Shown: positions 1-9,336, numbered from the stretch's first letter. The stretch is DNA of 64,000 bases from Flammeovirga agarivorans (GCF_012641475.1 NZ_JABAIL010000002.1:259449-323448), one strand, 5' to 3'. Notes: generated by a model not told the origin, from the sequence alone. Numbers and translations: made by a program.

Positions 1-30
1 TAATAGCTAGCACTTACTAGAATAAAAAAA

Positions 31-60
31 AAGAGAGTGATTTTAAATAATCACTCTCTT
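31..60. terminator. Bidirectional hairpin terminator after cmk
   Basis: A perfect 12-bp stem (AAGAGAGTGATT pairing with AATCACTCTCTT) with a 6-nt loop is flanked by A and T runs on both sides. On the minus strand it lies about 20 nt after the cmk stop codon and ends in a long T tract, so it should end cmk transcription. It could equally stop a plus-strand transcript arriving from outside the window. Confidence 0.85.
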
Positions 61-81
61 TTTTGTTTATTAATGCTTGTA

Positions 82-762
82 TTATGCTCCTATTTTAGCT
101 TTTGCGAGCTTTAATATACTTGCAACCTGTTCTTCTATCGTTAAGCCTGAAGTATCAACTACCACAGCGTCATCTGCTTTTTTCAAAGGGCTTTCTTTTC
201 TTGTCGAATCGATATGATCTCTATTCTCAATATCAGCAATAACATCTTCTAAAGAAGTTGATACGCCTTTTGACTCCATTTCTTTTAAACGACGCTTCGC
301 TCTCACCTTTACATCTGCAGTCATAAATACTTTCAGCTCGGCATTTGGAAAAACTACAGTACCGATATCTCTACCATCCATAACTATTCCTTTATCCTTT
401 CCCATCGTTTGTTGCTCCTTTACACAGAATACTCTTACTTCTTTTATCGCAGCAACATCACTCACTCTACTAGTAATTTCCATGTTACGAATAAATGGCT
501 CTACATTTTGACCATTTACATGTACTTCGCCGATTCCTGTAGAGGGGTTCAATACAAATTTCAAAGATATTTTTGACAAGGCTTTGTTTACATCATTGAT
601 ATCTGCGATGTCTACTTCGTTAGTTAGGAAGTTATGAGTTACCGCTCGATACATAGCACCCGTATCTATAAAAACATAATTTAATTCTTTTGCTACCGCC
701 TTTGCTGTTGTGCTTTTTCCACAACCGGCATGTCCGTCAAGGGCTATAATAATTTTCTCCAT
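82..762 (-). CDS. cmk: Cytidylate kinase
   Basis: Transfers phosphate from ATP to CMP or dCMP, feeding pyrimidine nucleotide recycling in the cytoplasm. The 226-residue length fits bacterial Cmk. The N-terminus carries the P-loop GHAGCGKST at residues 10-18 and then the DTGAMYRA segment of the NMP-binding region. The VMDGRDIGTVVFP block near residue 130 is the family signature, and the R-(A)-KRR stretch that follows is the lid. The ATG start sits directly before the first beta strand of the fold, so it is well supported. The gene is single, closed by a strong hairpin at 31-60, and separated from the upstream permease gene by another hairpin. Confidence 0.97.
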   Translation of the reverse strand: MEKIIIALDGHAGCGKSTTAKAVAKELNYVFIDTGAMYRAVTHNFLTNEVDIADINDVNKALSKISLKFVLNPSTGIGEVHVNGQNVEPFIRNMEITSRVSDVAAIKEVRVFCVKEQQTMGKDKGIVMDGRDIGTVVFPNAELKVFMTADVKVRAKRRLKEMESKGVSTSLEDVIADIENRDHIDSTRKESPLKKADDAVVVDTSGLTIEEQVASILKLAKAKIGA

Positions 763-814
763 TTGATTTTTTGTCTTTGTAACCTATGAATAGATCAGAA
801 ATAAATATACAAAA

Positions 815-849
815 GAAAACCCTACACAGGTGGACTGTATAGGGTTTTC
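815..849 (-). terminator. Hairpin terminator after the LptF/G-type permease gene
   Basis: GAAAACCCTACACAG pairs with CTGTATAGGGTTTTC (15-bp stem with one internal mismatch, 5-nt loop). On the minus strand it follows the stop codon at 868 and runs into TTTTCTTTTG, as expected for an intrinsic terminator. Confidence 0.8.
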
Positions 850-867
850 GCAATAATATATTTTCAA

Positions 868-2274
868 CTAGTTCTTCTTGAACAGTCTTTGGATCATTAC
901 TGTATAGTAGTCAGTATCAAATAACTTAACATCATTCTTCGCTTGGAATGTAAAGAAAAGACCAAACACAAGTAAGAAGATATTTGACAACCAAGTACCT
1001 AAAATTGGATCAATTAATAATTCTTTGGCCATTTTCTCTCCTGTAATAGTCAAGATATAGTAAATCACAAAGAAAAATACTGAAACCAATACAGGAACAC
1101 CTAAACCACCTTTCTTAATAATCGCTCCTAATGGTGCTCCAATCATAAACATCAATAAGATCGCTACAGCTGTAGAGATTTTCTTTTGAACGTCAATAGT
1201 ATAACGAACATCCTCTCTAATCTGATTCTTATGTCTTGATGCATTTGATTTTAAAACATTGTAGAAACTTGAAGCACTGTTGTAAGCTGAAGACGCAATA
1301 CGAAGCTTATTATCCTTTGTATTTGGATCATATTTTTTCTTCGTTACCTTATCAGCATTGTGCTCATTTTTATGAGATGTATGACGGTAGTAGAACTGAG
1401 TCTCCCCATTTTTGGCAAGCATAGAACTATAATCCACCATTGCTTTTTCTAATGAATCCTGCTCTACTTTTAGTTGAGAGCTTGTTTTCATTAGGTTATG
1501 TCCCATAAATAAATCTTCTCTAGTTTCATTCATTGCGTAGGAATCCATACTGAAATAGAAGATTGATGAATCAAACTCTGAATGAACGTATTGAATATCT
1601 GCTTTTGATTTCTTATCCTCTACCTCACTGTATGCGTTACCTTCAAATAGTGTCAGCATTAGATAAGAATCATTATTGATTAATTCCATTTTACCATGAT
1701 TGGCAAGGATAACTTCTTTATTACCGCGGTGCCCTTCATGTTTGTAGATAATCACATCATGAATACCAATACCATCTTCATCCTTTTTAGCTACTTTGAT
1801 ACTGTAACCATCCAAACCATCATAGAATGCACCTTCTTTAAGGTTCATTGTTGGTTTTGTCTGTTTGATATCATAAAGTAAGCTATAGGCCTTTAAGTTG
1901 GCGTGAGGTACTACTGTATCGTTATAAATTAGTTGGAAAAGCGTAACGACAATAGTGAAAAAGAAAACTGGACGAAGTACTCTAAGTAATGATATACCTG
2001 CCCCTTTAATTGCTGTTAACTCTGAATGTTGCCCTAAACTACCATAAGTCATTAACGATGCTAATAAGACAGCAAGCGGTAATGATACAGGAACTAACGC
2101 TAGTGCAAACCAAAAGAATAACTCAGCATACACATCATAACCTAAATCTTTGCCTAGAAAATAGACAAATTTAGAGATCATATACTGTGACCAAAAAATA
2201 AAAAGTACCACTGCTGATGTTAATGCAAATGGACCTATGTATTGTTTTAATAATAGCTTATCTAGCTTCTTCAT
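868..2274 (-). CDS. LptF/LptG family LPS export permease (YjgP/YjgQ)
   Basis: Probably an inner-membrane subunit of the Lpt transporter that lifts lipopolysaccharide out of the inner membrane. The start is hydrophobic, and the MKKLDKLLLKQYIGPF opening and the TAIKGAGISLLRVLRP coupling-helix segment are characteristic of the family. Three C-terminal membrane segments include IGAPLGAIIKKGG. The frame can extend to a TTG at 2304, but the ATG at 2274 is preferred because the family motif begins there and a promoter-like box lies at 2324-2331. At 468 residues it is about 100 longer than the E. coli proteins. The extra length is a charged, partly coiled-coil insertion in the periplasmic part, roughly residues 255-360. 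Sequence alone does not say whether it is LptF or LptG. Confidence 0.9.
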   Translation of the reverse strand: MKKLDKLLLKQYIGPFALTSAVVLFIFWSQYMISKFVYFLGKDLGYDVYAELFFWFALALVPVSLPLAVLLASLMTYGSLGQHSELTAIKGAGISLLRVLRPVFFFTIVVTLFQLIYNDTVVPHANLKAYSLLYDIKQTKPTMNLKEGAFYDGLDGYSIKVAKKDEDGIGIHDVIIYKHEGHRGNKEVILANHGKMELINNDSYLMLTLFEGNAYSEVEDKKSKADIQYVHSEFDSSIFYFSMDSYAMNETREDLFMGHNLMKTSSQLKVEQDSLEKAMVDYSSMLAKNGETQFYYRHTSHKNEHNADKVTKKKYDPNTKDNKLRIASSAYNSASSFYNVLKSNASRHKNQIREDVRYTIDVQKKISTAVAILLMFMIGAPLGAIIKKGGLGVPVLVSVFFFVIYYILTITGEKMAKELLIDPILGTWLSNIFLLVFGLFFTFQAKNDVKLFDTDYYTVMIQRLFKKN

Positions 2275-2323
2275 ATTTTGTTGTGTGATTTCTACAACAC
2301 CCAAGATATATTCAAGAGTATCG

Positions 2324-2331
2324 CAAATCTA
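2324..2331 (-). promoter_or_regulatory. Putative -7 promoter box of the LptF/G-type gene
   Basis: The minus strand reads TAGATTTG, matching the Bacteroidota -7 consensus TAnnTTTG, about 50 nt before the preferred ATG at 2274. No clear -33 TTTG is seen at the expected distance, so support is moderate. Confidence 0.45.
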
Positions 2332-2400
2332 AAAAACTGCTTACTATTTTATATTATGAATAGTTACCTATTGTATTATTTTTAAAACTTTAACAACCTT

Positions 2401-2955
2401 TTATTCTGTATAATCATATAAAACATCTTCAATCGACTCCATTTTAGAACTAGAATATTTACCACTAGTTACATGAAGAATTTTTCCGTTCGCATCAAGA
2501 ATAAAAAAATACGGATCATCTTTATCACCTAACTTCAATTTTTCTCTGTATTCTTTTACACTTCCTAATATGATGACAATATTATCATGCAACTTCTTAT
2601 CGATATTCTTTTTCATGGAAGATTTCAGAGTTTTCTCCGCTGCTTTAGCAATACCTCTCGCTAAAGCGACAAACTGAAGGTTTATATCGTATGTTGTTGA
2701 CCCTCCAAATAGATCTGAGCTAGGAGGACTAATAAACGTATTGTAAAATGGCTGCATCCATGTCTCTAAGTTGGCTTGTGATTTTTTTGAGTAAGCCACT
2801 CCCACAATAGAAATCTTTCCTTTTACAGCATCTGGTAAAATAACATTTTTATCTACCAAGGAAACTCCTTCCATTTTAGGAAACATTTTTCCTTTTTGCC
2901 CAAAAGCAGTGAATGTCAACAATAAGAATATTATTATGGTTTGAATAGTTTTCAT
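2401..2955 (-). CDS. Secreted thioredoxin-fold-like protein, function unknown
   Basis: A 184-residue protein with an N-terminal signal peptide (hydrophobic residues 5-17, ending near AFG-Q). The mature part reads like a thioredoxin-type fold: GKISIVGVAYSKKSQ early, then IVIILGSVKEY and a late PYFFILDANGKILHVTSG hairpin typical of this superfamily. No CxxC pair is present, so disulfide exchange by the usual mechanism is unlikely. It loosely resembles ATP10-type assembly factors, but that is a guess. The start codon lies 4 nt after the stop of the helicase-nuclease gene, so the two are probably co-transcribed, although a functional link is not obvious. Confidence 0.7.
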   Translation of the reverse strand: MKTIQTIIIFLLLTFTAFGQKGKMFPKMEGVSLVDKNVILPDAVKGKISIVGVAYSKKSQANLETWMQPFYNTFISPPSSDLFGGSTTYDINLQFVALARGIAKAAEKTLKSSMKKNIDKKLHDNIVIILGSVKEYREKLKLGDKDDPYFFILDANGKILHVTSGKYSSSKMESIEDVLYDYTE

Positions 2956-2959
2956 AAGG

Positions 2960-5900
2960 TTATAGGTCTACTTGATGTGATTTAATGTTTTCAGTATATA
3001 ACAATATAAGTTTGATATCTTTAAATCCCATAGATTTTAAAGTTCTACCATATCTTTTAATTTGTTCCTCATGCTCTTTATTAAAAGAACCTGTTTTATA
3101 ATCAATCACCACTACTTCCTCTCCTTTCAACAATAGTCTATCTGGGCGATCAATCACAGAAGCTTTCATTAATTCTTTTTTTGGAGAAACTATTTCTGAC
3201 TCATTTAAAACAATATACCCGCTATTACCATCAAAATATTGTTTTATTTCTTCATCATTGATAATCTGTAGTATGTGATCTCGGTAATCTGTAACATCTT
3301 CTTTGTCAATATATCCTTTCGACTTTAAGAAGGCGATGGCATCTTCTACATCTTCAGCAAATCTGATTTTTTCGAATGCTTTATGAAGTAAAATACCTTT
3401 ATCTTTTGCCAACAACCTATCCTCTAGAGAAATTACTTTTTCACCTATTTCAAGTGATCCACTTTTCATACGAAGCTTATCCGTATTATCAGTATGGATA
3501 ATTTCTCTACGATTTTCAGGTTCAACAGCGGCTTTTTCCTTATTCACAACTTTTTCGTCTTCAAAAAATCTAAATTCTTTGAATACAATTTCATCTATCG
3601 TGGTAGAAGCCTCTTCTAGAACATCAAAATCACTTTGACCTGTTGCAAACGATATAAAGTCTATCATAGGATTGGCTACTGACGATGCTGTTTTCTTCTT
3701 AAGGTCTTCATTTAAGAAAATATGGAGATAGTTTTTTGCTCTTGTTGTAGCAACATACAACATATTGATAGCATCGATATATACATCCCTTATTTCTTGA
3801 TTGTAACCTTCTTCAAAATCTGTCCCTTCTAATTTGGAAGATATACCTAACTGAACCGCTGACAACTCAGGTACTAGATTATTATTTTCCCAATCGAACC
3901 ACTTGGAATCATTAGTACGTGGAGTAGTTGACCAATCTGCAAAGGGTAATAAGACGACTGGAAACTCTAAACCTTTCGATTTATGAATACTAAATATTCG
4001 TACTGCATTTATATTTTCAGGAACACTTAGTGCCTCTTTTTCCTTAAGCAACTCCCATTTACTTAGAAATTCTTGAGCACTATTACCATTTCTGGTAGAA
4101 TGTTGAAGCACAGTCCCCAAAAATTTCATTTGATACGCCTGCTCCGTTGTTCTTTTATTTAACTTAAAAGTTTTGATCAAAAATTCAATTTGATCGAATA
4201 ACGTTTTCCTTCTAAACGTAGATACCGAAAATTCAACATCAAACTCTTTTTTGATAAATTCTTCAAAGTTCTGATGTGTTGCACATTCAGCTACCGCCTC
4301 TCCAATTCTAGCGTATTCATCTCCATGAATTTGAGTAGGCGCTTGATTCACAGTTTCCCAACGCAGTGATTTCACATCATTGTAATGAGCATACAGGAAT
4401 CTGGCAATTTTCATGAATAAAATCTTATCAGCTCTACGAACTAGAAGTCGGATCATATTCACAATAAATTGTACAGATGGAGCAGAATTCACCAATAACG
4501 ATTCGGATGATATTACTTCAATACCTTCCTGAACCAATTTTTCAGCAATCGCAGCACCATGTTTATTAAAACGTACTAGAATAGCAATATCCTTATAGTC
4601 GTAGTTTTTTTCATTGACTAGGTGTTCAATTTCATCTGTAATCCTTTGTAATGAAGGGGCTTCATATAAATCTTTATTCCCATCTTTTTGACAGGCTGTC
4701 AACCTTACTTGACCACCAACTTTCTTTACAATTCCTTGCTCCCCCCCAAGATAAAACTTAGACAAAAGCTCATCATTTTTCTGTGTTCTAATAAATTCAT
4801 ACAATGAGTTATTAAAACGAATGATATTGGGGCTACTTCTATAGTTCTTTCCTAGTTTCTTGGGATCTCCATCTTGCTTTAAGACATATTCCTCTTCTTC
4901 AAGAGCTGTACCTTTTGCGGTGGGTATTTCAGGAAGGTCTACCAACATCTCAGCCTTTCCTCCCCTCCAACGGTAAATAGATTGTTTTGCATCTCCTACT
5001 ACCAAACATTCACCCTCATACATTGATAACGAATGGGCCACTAATGGTATCAAATTATGCCATTGTGTTTTTGAAGTATCTTGAAACTCATCTATCAAAA
5101 TATGAAAATACTTTTCACCTAAGCGCTCATACAAATAGGGCATCGGAGATTCTTCAACAATTTTATTGATGTTCTCACCAATCTCAGAGATATGCACCCA
5201 CCCCTGCTCTTCTTTCATGTTTGCCATCTCCTCTTTCAATACTTGGGCAGTAATTAAAAGGTAGATTTTATCGTAAACATTTTTAATCAACTGAGTATCT
5301 CCAACTAATTTCAATAGTTCTTCAATACCATTCTGATAAATTGGCAAAGCTGCATCGTATCCTGCGGGTGCCTTCTTGTAATTAGGTGCTGTAGCGATTG
5401 CCCTGCCGGTATCTCCTTCAAGCGCTTTTATTACTGTATTTGTAAGTTTGGTATTTACTTTCGCAATATCTCCTTCAAAACGTTTTAAAAAGCCTCCAAC
5501 ATTTTTTGCAAGGTCTTCTACAGGTGCCCCTGCATTTGACAGATCCAATTTTAGCTTTTCCAGAAGTTCATCTTTCTTCGTCTGATTATCCTCATAGATA
5601 ATCTTTTTTAAACGTTTGGCAAGCTTAGAATATTCTTCAATATTCATTTCAGTCTTTGTCACCGGATTGGTTCCAAGTTTATTGATAATCCCTCTTTGGT
5701 CTTCATCGAATAATGCTTTACCAAATGATTTAATCTGAGGAACAACATTCCAACTCGATTCTTCTTCTGCTTTTTTGATAGAAAAAGTTTCTAATGCCTC
5801 AGTTAACAACAAGTGTTCTTCTTGCCCTAACTTATCCATCAGTACATAAGTAGCATCTTCTAATAAGCTATCGGCATCAAGTACTAGCTCATAATTAAAC

Positions 5901-6367
5901 GGGAAGTTCAAATCTCGCTTGAAAGCCTGTGCAATTTTCTGACTAAATGCATCAATAGTACTTACCGAAAAATTAGAGTATCCATGAAGGATCCTTTGAT
6001 GTACTTGTGAGGATCTATTTTTAATTCTATTAAACAGAACTTTTTCATCCGGATGAGCCTCTTGTTCTGGATTAGGATCATCTTCCTTTACACCATAAAA
6101 TTCATTGACAATGGCTCTAAGCATATCATCAGAATTTTTATCAAAGGCATTCGCAAAGTTTTTCAGTTGAGATAAGATCCTTTCTTTCATTTCCGCTGTA
6201 GCCAGATTGGTAAAGGTTACAGCAAGAATGTGTTTGTAATATTCAGGGTCAAACTCTTCATCAAATTTATTGATTTGAAGAGCTATTTTAATGTATTCTT
6301 TTGCTAATGTAAATGTCTTTCCAGCTCCTGCCGAAGATCTATATATCTTAAAGTTCTTACTTATCAT
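2960..6367 (-). CDS. AddA/RecB-like UvrD-family helicase-nuclease
   Basis: A 1135-residue SF1A DNA helicase with a C-terminal nuclease, expected to process double-strand breaks for recombination. Visible motifs in order are the Walker A SSAGAGKTFT (Gly14-Thr18), motif II LIDEFQDTS (Asp426-Glu427), motif III VGDAKQSIYRWRGG, motif V HKSKGLEFPVV and motif VI YVATTRAKNYL. The C-terminal half ends with a PD-(D/E)xK nuclease core, VIDYKTG (Asp1089, Lys1091). The architecture matches AddA and RecB. No AddB or RecC partner gene is adjacent. It starts 31 nt after the LytTR regulator and ends 4 nt before the thioredoxin-like gene, suggesting one three-gene transcript. Confidence 0.92.
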   Translation of the reverse strand: MISKNFKIYRSSAGAGKTFTLAKEYIKIALQINKFDEEFDPEYYKHILAVTFTNLATAEMKERILSQLKNFANAFDKNSDDMLRAIVNEFYGVKEDDPNPEQEAHPDEKVLFNRIKNRSSQVHQRILHGYSNFSVSTIDAFSQKIAQAFKRDLNFPFNYELVLDADSLLEDATYVLMDKLGQEEHLLLTEALETFSIKKAEEESSWNVVPQIKSFGKALFDEDQRGIINKLGTNPVTKTEMNIEEYSKLAKRLKKIIYEDNQTKKDELLEKLKLDLSNAGAPVEDLAKNVGGFLKRFEGDIAKVNTKLTNTVIKALEGDTGRAIATAPNYKKAPAGYDAALPIYQNGIEELLKLVGDTQLIKNVYDKIYLLITAQVLKEEMANMKEEQGWVHISEIGENINKIVEESPMPYLYERLGEKYFHILIDEFQDTSKTQWHNLIPLVAHSLSMYEGECLVVGDAKQSIYRWRGGKAEMLVDLPEIPTAKGTALEEEEYVLKQDGDPKKLGKNYRSSPNIIRFNNSLYEFIRTQKNDELLSKFYLGGEQGIVKKVGGQVRLTACQKDGNKDLYEAPSLQRITDEIEHLVNEKNYDYKDIAILVRFNKHGAAIAEKLVQEGIEVISSESLLVNSAPSVQFIVNMIRLLVRRADKILFMKIARFLYAHYNDVKSLRWETVNQAPTQIHGDEYARIGEAVAECATHQNFEEFIKKEFDVEFSVSTFRRKTLFDQIEFLIKTFKLNKRTTEQAYQMKFLGTVLQHSTRNGNSAQEFLSKWELLKEKEALSVPENINAVRIFSIHKSKGLEFPVVLLPFADWSTTPRTNDSKWFDWENNNLVPELSAVQLGISSKLEGTDFEEGYNQEIRDVYIDAINMLYVATTRAKNYLHIFLNEDLKKKTASSVANPMIDFISFATGQSDFDVLEEASTTIDEIVFKEFRFFEDEKVVNKEKAAVEPENRREIIHTDNTDKLRMKSGSLEIGEKVISLEDRLLAKDKGILLHKAFEKIRFAEDVEDAIAFLKSKGYIDKEDVTDYRDHILQIINDEEIKQYFDGNSGYIVLNESEIVSPKKELMKASVIDRPDRLLLKGEEVVVIDYKTGSFNKEHEEQIKRYGRTLKSMGFKDIKLILLYTENIKSHQVDL

Positions 6368-6398
6368 TTTGCGTAATAATGAATCCTCTTTGTGATGA

Positions 6399-7118
6399 TT
6401 ATTTTTGGGTCGTCATTTTTTGATTCACCATCTCTCTATATGTTTTACCGACTGGAATCTCATGCTCTCCAATCCAAAGCATATGTTTTTCAAATGCTGT
6501 CACTTTACTGACATTGACAATATATGAGCGATGCACTCTCATAAAACCATATTGGTTCAGTTCCTTTTCTAGTTTAGTCAATGAGTTAAGGGATATAATT
6601 CTTGAATGATCTTCCAAAAAGTAAGAAACATACTCTTTTAGTCCTTCGATATATAAAATATCATTTGGTAATATCTTATGTGTCTTACTGTCCCCCTTAA
6701 CAAACAAATGAGCCGGTTCTACTTCAGCAGTTCCTTGCTGATGACTGGACTTCATCTCAATTCTTTCTACTCCTTTATTGATAGCTTTAATAAACCTATC
6801 TAAAGAAAAAGGCTTTAACAGGTAATCTACTGTATCCAATTCATAGGATTGCACTGCATATTCAGAATATGCCGTAGTAAAAATCACAACAGGTTTAACT
6901 AGTAAAGATTTTACAAAATCGAGCCCAGAAAGTTCTGGCATCTGAATATCCAACAGCAAAATATCTATTTGTTCTTTTTGCATTATTTCCATTGCTTCCA
7001 ATGGAGATTTACAACTCGCTACTTCATGAAGATAGGGTATCTTCTGAACATATACCGACAATAAGTTTCTCGCTAATTGTTCATCATCAACAATTAAGCA
7101 GTTGTAAGTTTTTTGCAT
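6399..7118 (-). CDS. LytTR-family response regulator
   Basis: A 239-residue two-domain regulator. The receiver carries the acidic pair Asp11-Asp12, the phosphoacceptor Asp57 in LLLDIQMPELSG, a conserved Thr in VIFTTAY and Lys in YLLKPF. The C-terminal half (about 135-235) is a LytTR DNA-binding domain, with ILYIEGLKEYVSYFL and FMRVHRSYIVNVSKV. No histidine kinase is adjacent, so its partner must be elsewhere. LytTR regulators normally bind paired direct repeats near promoters. It heads a likely operon with the helicase-nuclease gene 31 nt downstream. Confidence 0.93.
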   Translation of the reverse strand: MQKTYNCLIVDDEQLARNLLSVYVQKIPYLHEVASCKSPLEAMEIMQKEQIDILLLDIQMPELSGLDFVKSLLVKPVVIFTTAYSEYAVQSYELDTVDYLLKPFSLDRFIKAINKGVERIEMKSSHQQGTAEVEPAHLFVKGDSKTHKILPNDILYIEGLKEYVSYFLEDHSRIISLNSLTKLEKELNQYGFMRVHRSYIVNVSKVTAFEKHMLWIGEHEIPVGKTYREMVNQKMTTQK

Positions 7119-7180
7119 GTTAAAACCTAAATATTTACTGAAAAGTCTTTAAAAAGAAAATGAGTTATCCAATGCGATCA

Positions 7181-7188
7181 CAAAAGTA
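7181..7188 (-). promoter_or_regulatory. Putative -7 promoter box of the LytTR regulator operon
   Basis: The minus strand reads TACTTTTG, a match to TAnnTTTG, 63 nt before the ATG at 7118. No convincing -33 element was found. Confidence 0.4.
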
Positions 7189-7314
7189 AATAGGGAACTT
7201 TTGTTTGTCTTTATTTCATTTGAAAAAAATGACTTTCTATCATTAGAACTACTAAGATCTAAAACAACGGTTAACTTTTCAACCCAATTTCTACAATCAT
7301 CTGCATTGATTTAT

Positions 7315-7322
7315 TAGATTTG
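7315..7322 (+). promoter_or_regulatory. Putative -7 promoter box of the M48 protease gene
   Basis: TAGATTTG matches the Bacteroidota -7 consensus and lies 23 nt before the ATG at 7346. The in-frame GTG at 7322 falls in the last base of this box, which argues that translation starts at the later ATG. Confidence 0.5.
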
Positions 7323-7345
7323 TGAGAATTTTTTACATTATAACA

Positions 7346-8620
7346 ATGAGTGGAGAAACTATTAAAATTATTATAGTTGCAATTCTAACAGGAGAATTTG
7401 TATTAGAAAGAGCGCTAAGTTACCTCAATATCAAGGCAATGAGCAACAAACTCCCTTCTAAATTAGAAGGCTTGTATGATGCTGCCGAATATAAAAAGTC
7501 ACAAGATTATCAAGCTGAAAAAGATCGATTAGGTTTATATAGTAGTGCTGCCAGCTATATTTTAACAATGGTTTTATTACTATCAGGAGGATATGCATGG
7601 ATTGATGAGTTCGCAAGAGACTCATTTTCATCAAATACTATGGAAGTATTGGTCTTCTTTGCCATTATTGCATTGATCTCTGATGTTATCAGTATACCTT
7701 TTGAATTATACAATACATTTAAGATTGAAGAAAAATTCGGATTCAATAAGATGACGGTTTCTACCTTTATAATGGATAAACTTAAGGGTTATGTTCTAGG
7801 TGGGGCTATTGGAGGCTTATTGATCTGGGGTTTTGTTTCATTCTACTCTAACTTCCCTGATACTTATTGGGTAATTGCATGGGTTGTCTTTATGCTTTTT
7901 GCGTTGGGCGCAACAATGTTCTATGCGAACGTTATCTTACCATTATTCAATAAATTAACTCCTTTAGAAGAAGGCGAACTACTTACTGCGATCAACAACT
8001 ACGCACAAAAAGTAGATTTCCCTTTAGGTAAAATTATGATTATGGATGGATCTAAACGTTCAACTAAAGCAAATGCATTCTTTAGTGGTTTAGGTGGAAA
8101 TAAAAATATTGTATTATATGATACACTAGTAGAGAAATTATCTACTGATGAGATTGTTGCTGTTTTAGCCCATGAGGTTGGACACTATAAGAGAAAGCAC
8201 ACTTTACAAATGTTCTTGATCACTGCTGTAAATATGTTTGTGACTTTATGGTTATTAAGTCTGTTTATTGATTCTAAAGAGCTTCAAATTGCAATGGGAG
8301 CGGATACTTTTGCTCAAGCAAGCAGTTTTTTTAGAGGAACAACAGGAAGCTACTTATCACCATTAAACTTGGTCGCATTCTCTATGCTTTATAGCCCTAT
8401 TTCAATGATTACAGGCTTAGTGGTGAATGCCTTCTCAAGAAAGAATGAATTTGAGGCTGATGCATATGCTAAAGATACTTCTTCGAGTTCATCATTGATT
8501 GAGGCATTGAAAAAGCTATCTGTAGATTCACTTAGTAATCTAACACCGCATGAAAGCTATGTAAAAATGCACTACTCACATCCACCATTATTAAAAAGGA
8601 TGGAAGCGATGGAAGGCTAA
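7346..8620 (+). CDS. M48A CAAX-prenyl-protease-like zinc metalloprotease (Ste24 type)
   Basis: An integral membrane zinc protease. The motif HEVGHYKRKH places zinc ligands at His276 and His280 (counting from the ATG at 7346), and NEFEADAYA near residue 368 supplies the third, glutamate, ligand. About seven membrane segments are visible, and the first third matches the Ste24 layout, including the region around FELYNTFKIEEKFGFN. Ste24 relatives in bacteria act in membrane-protein quality control rather than prenyl processing, so substrates are unknown. A GTG at 7322 could extend the frame, but it lies inside a promoter-like box. Transcription probably ends at the hairpin at 8624-8661, shared with the convergent Rrf2 gene. 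Confidence 0.93.
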   Translation: MSGETIKIIIVAILTGEFVLERALSYLNIKAMSNKLPSKLEGLYDAAEYKKSQDYQAEKDRLGLYSSAASYILTMVLLLSGGYAWIDEFARDSFSSNTMEVLVFFAIIALISDVISIPFELYNTFKIEEKFGFNKMTVSTFIMDKLKGYVLGGAIGGLLIWGFVSFYSNFPDTYWVIAWVVFMLFALGATMFYANVILPLFNKLTPLEEGELLTAINNYAQKVDFPLGKIMIMDGSKRSTKANAFFSGLGGNKNIVLYDTLVEKLSTDEIVAVLAHEVGHYKRKHTLQMFLITAVNMFVTLWLLSLFIDSKELQIAMGADTFAQASSFFRGTTGSYLSPLNLVAFSMLYSPISMITGLVVNAFSRKNEFEADAYAKDTSSSSSLIEALKKLSVDSLSNLTPHESYVKMHYSHPPLLKRMEAMEG

Positions 8621-8623
8621 CAA

Positions 8624-8661
8624 AAAAATCCCTTACCAGATTGAAATGGTAAGGGATTTTT
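8624..8661. terminator. Bidirectional terminator between M48 protease and Rrf2 regulator genes
   Basis: A perfect 15-bp stem (AAAAATCCCTTACCA with TGGTAAGGGATTTTT) and an 8-nt loop, with A and T runs on both sides, sits between two convergent stop codons. Confidence 0.9.
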
Positions 8662-9105
8662 TTATGCATCTATTTTGATATCGGAATTATAATTCTCGGG
8701 TAATAAATCGAGAATTGTTTTCTGATTTAAAATTTCTAATTGAGCATCTCGAACATCAAGCATTACTGCTTTCAACGTACAGTTCACTTCGTCGTCACAG
8801 TCTTCACAAGGCTCATAATAATTTAGACTTACACATGGTAAAGGAGCAATTGGACCTTCAATCATTCGATGTATATCACAAAGGGTTACCTCTTGCGGGT
8901 CTTTAATTAGATAATATCCTCCACCTTTTCCTTTCTTACTGCTTAAGATTCTACCTTTTCTTAGTTCTAGTAAGATACTTTCTAGAAACTTTTGAGAGAT
9001 ATGTTCTTTCTTAGCAATTTCAGAGATCAGAATCGGTCCGTCACCATATTTAGAAGCCAAAAATCGCAATGCCTTGAGTGCATATTTTGTCTTTTTGGAT
9101 AACAT
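8662..9105 (-). CDS. Rrf2-family transcriptional regulator, probably Fe-S binding
   Basis: A 147-residue winged-helix regulator of the Rrf2/IscR group. MLSKKTKYALKALRFLA is the standard N-terminus and fixes the start at 9105, although the frame stays open to 9192. The recognition helix lies in ISQKFLESILLELRKGRIL, followed by the wing GKGGGYYL. Cysteines at 91, 100, 103 and 109 (PC, then EPCEDC and NC) sit where IscR binds its cluster with Cys92, Cys98 and Cys104, so a [2Fe-2S] sensor is plausible. The extra cysteine in the EPCEDC run is unusual compared with IscR. It is not next to isc or suf genes, so its targets cannot be read from context. Confidence 0.9.
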   Translation of the reverse strand: MLSKKTKYALKALRFLASKYGDGPILISEIAKKEHISQKFLESILLELRKGRILSSKKGKGGGYYLIKDPQEVTLCDIHRMIEGPIAPLPCVSLNYYEPCEDCDDEVNCTLKAVMLDVRDAQLEILNQKTILDLLPENYNSDIKIDA

Positions 9106-9336
9106 ATTTAGTCTATCGTTTTTATAAATTATATATAGTTCAACGCTAAAGTATATAAGATAATCATAAATAGCTATATTAATTCTATTCAATAACTAGA
9201 TTTATAACAATTTCACTCGATTTTGTATGATTATTGAAAAACTAAATGTATCTATACTTATATTTTAGTTGAATAAGCTAGAATCGAACATTATTATCAA
9301 TTTTAAAACAAGAGTTTGATACTCATTTTTTTGACG

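Noticed and set aside
8715-8906. Plus-strand frame opposite the Rrf2 gene
   Set aside because: It is a shadow of a well-supported gene on the other strand and shows no family motif. The same reasoning removed the other frames lying opposite or within recognised genes.
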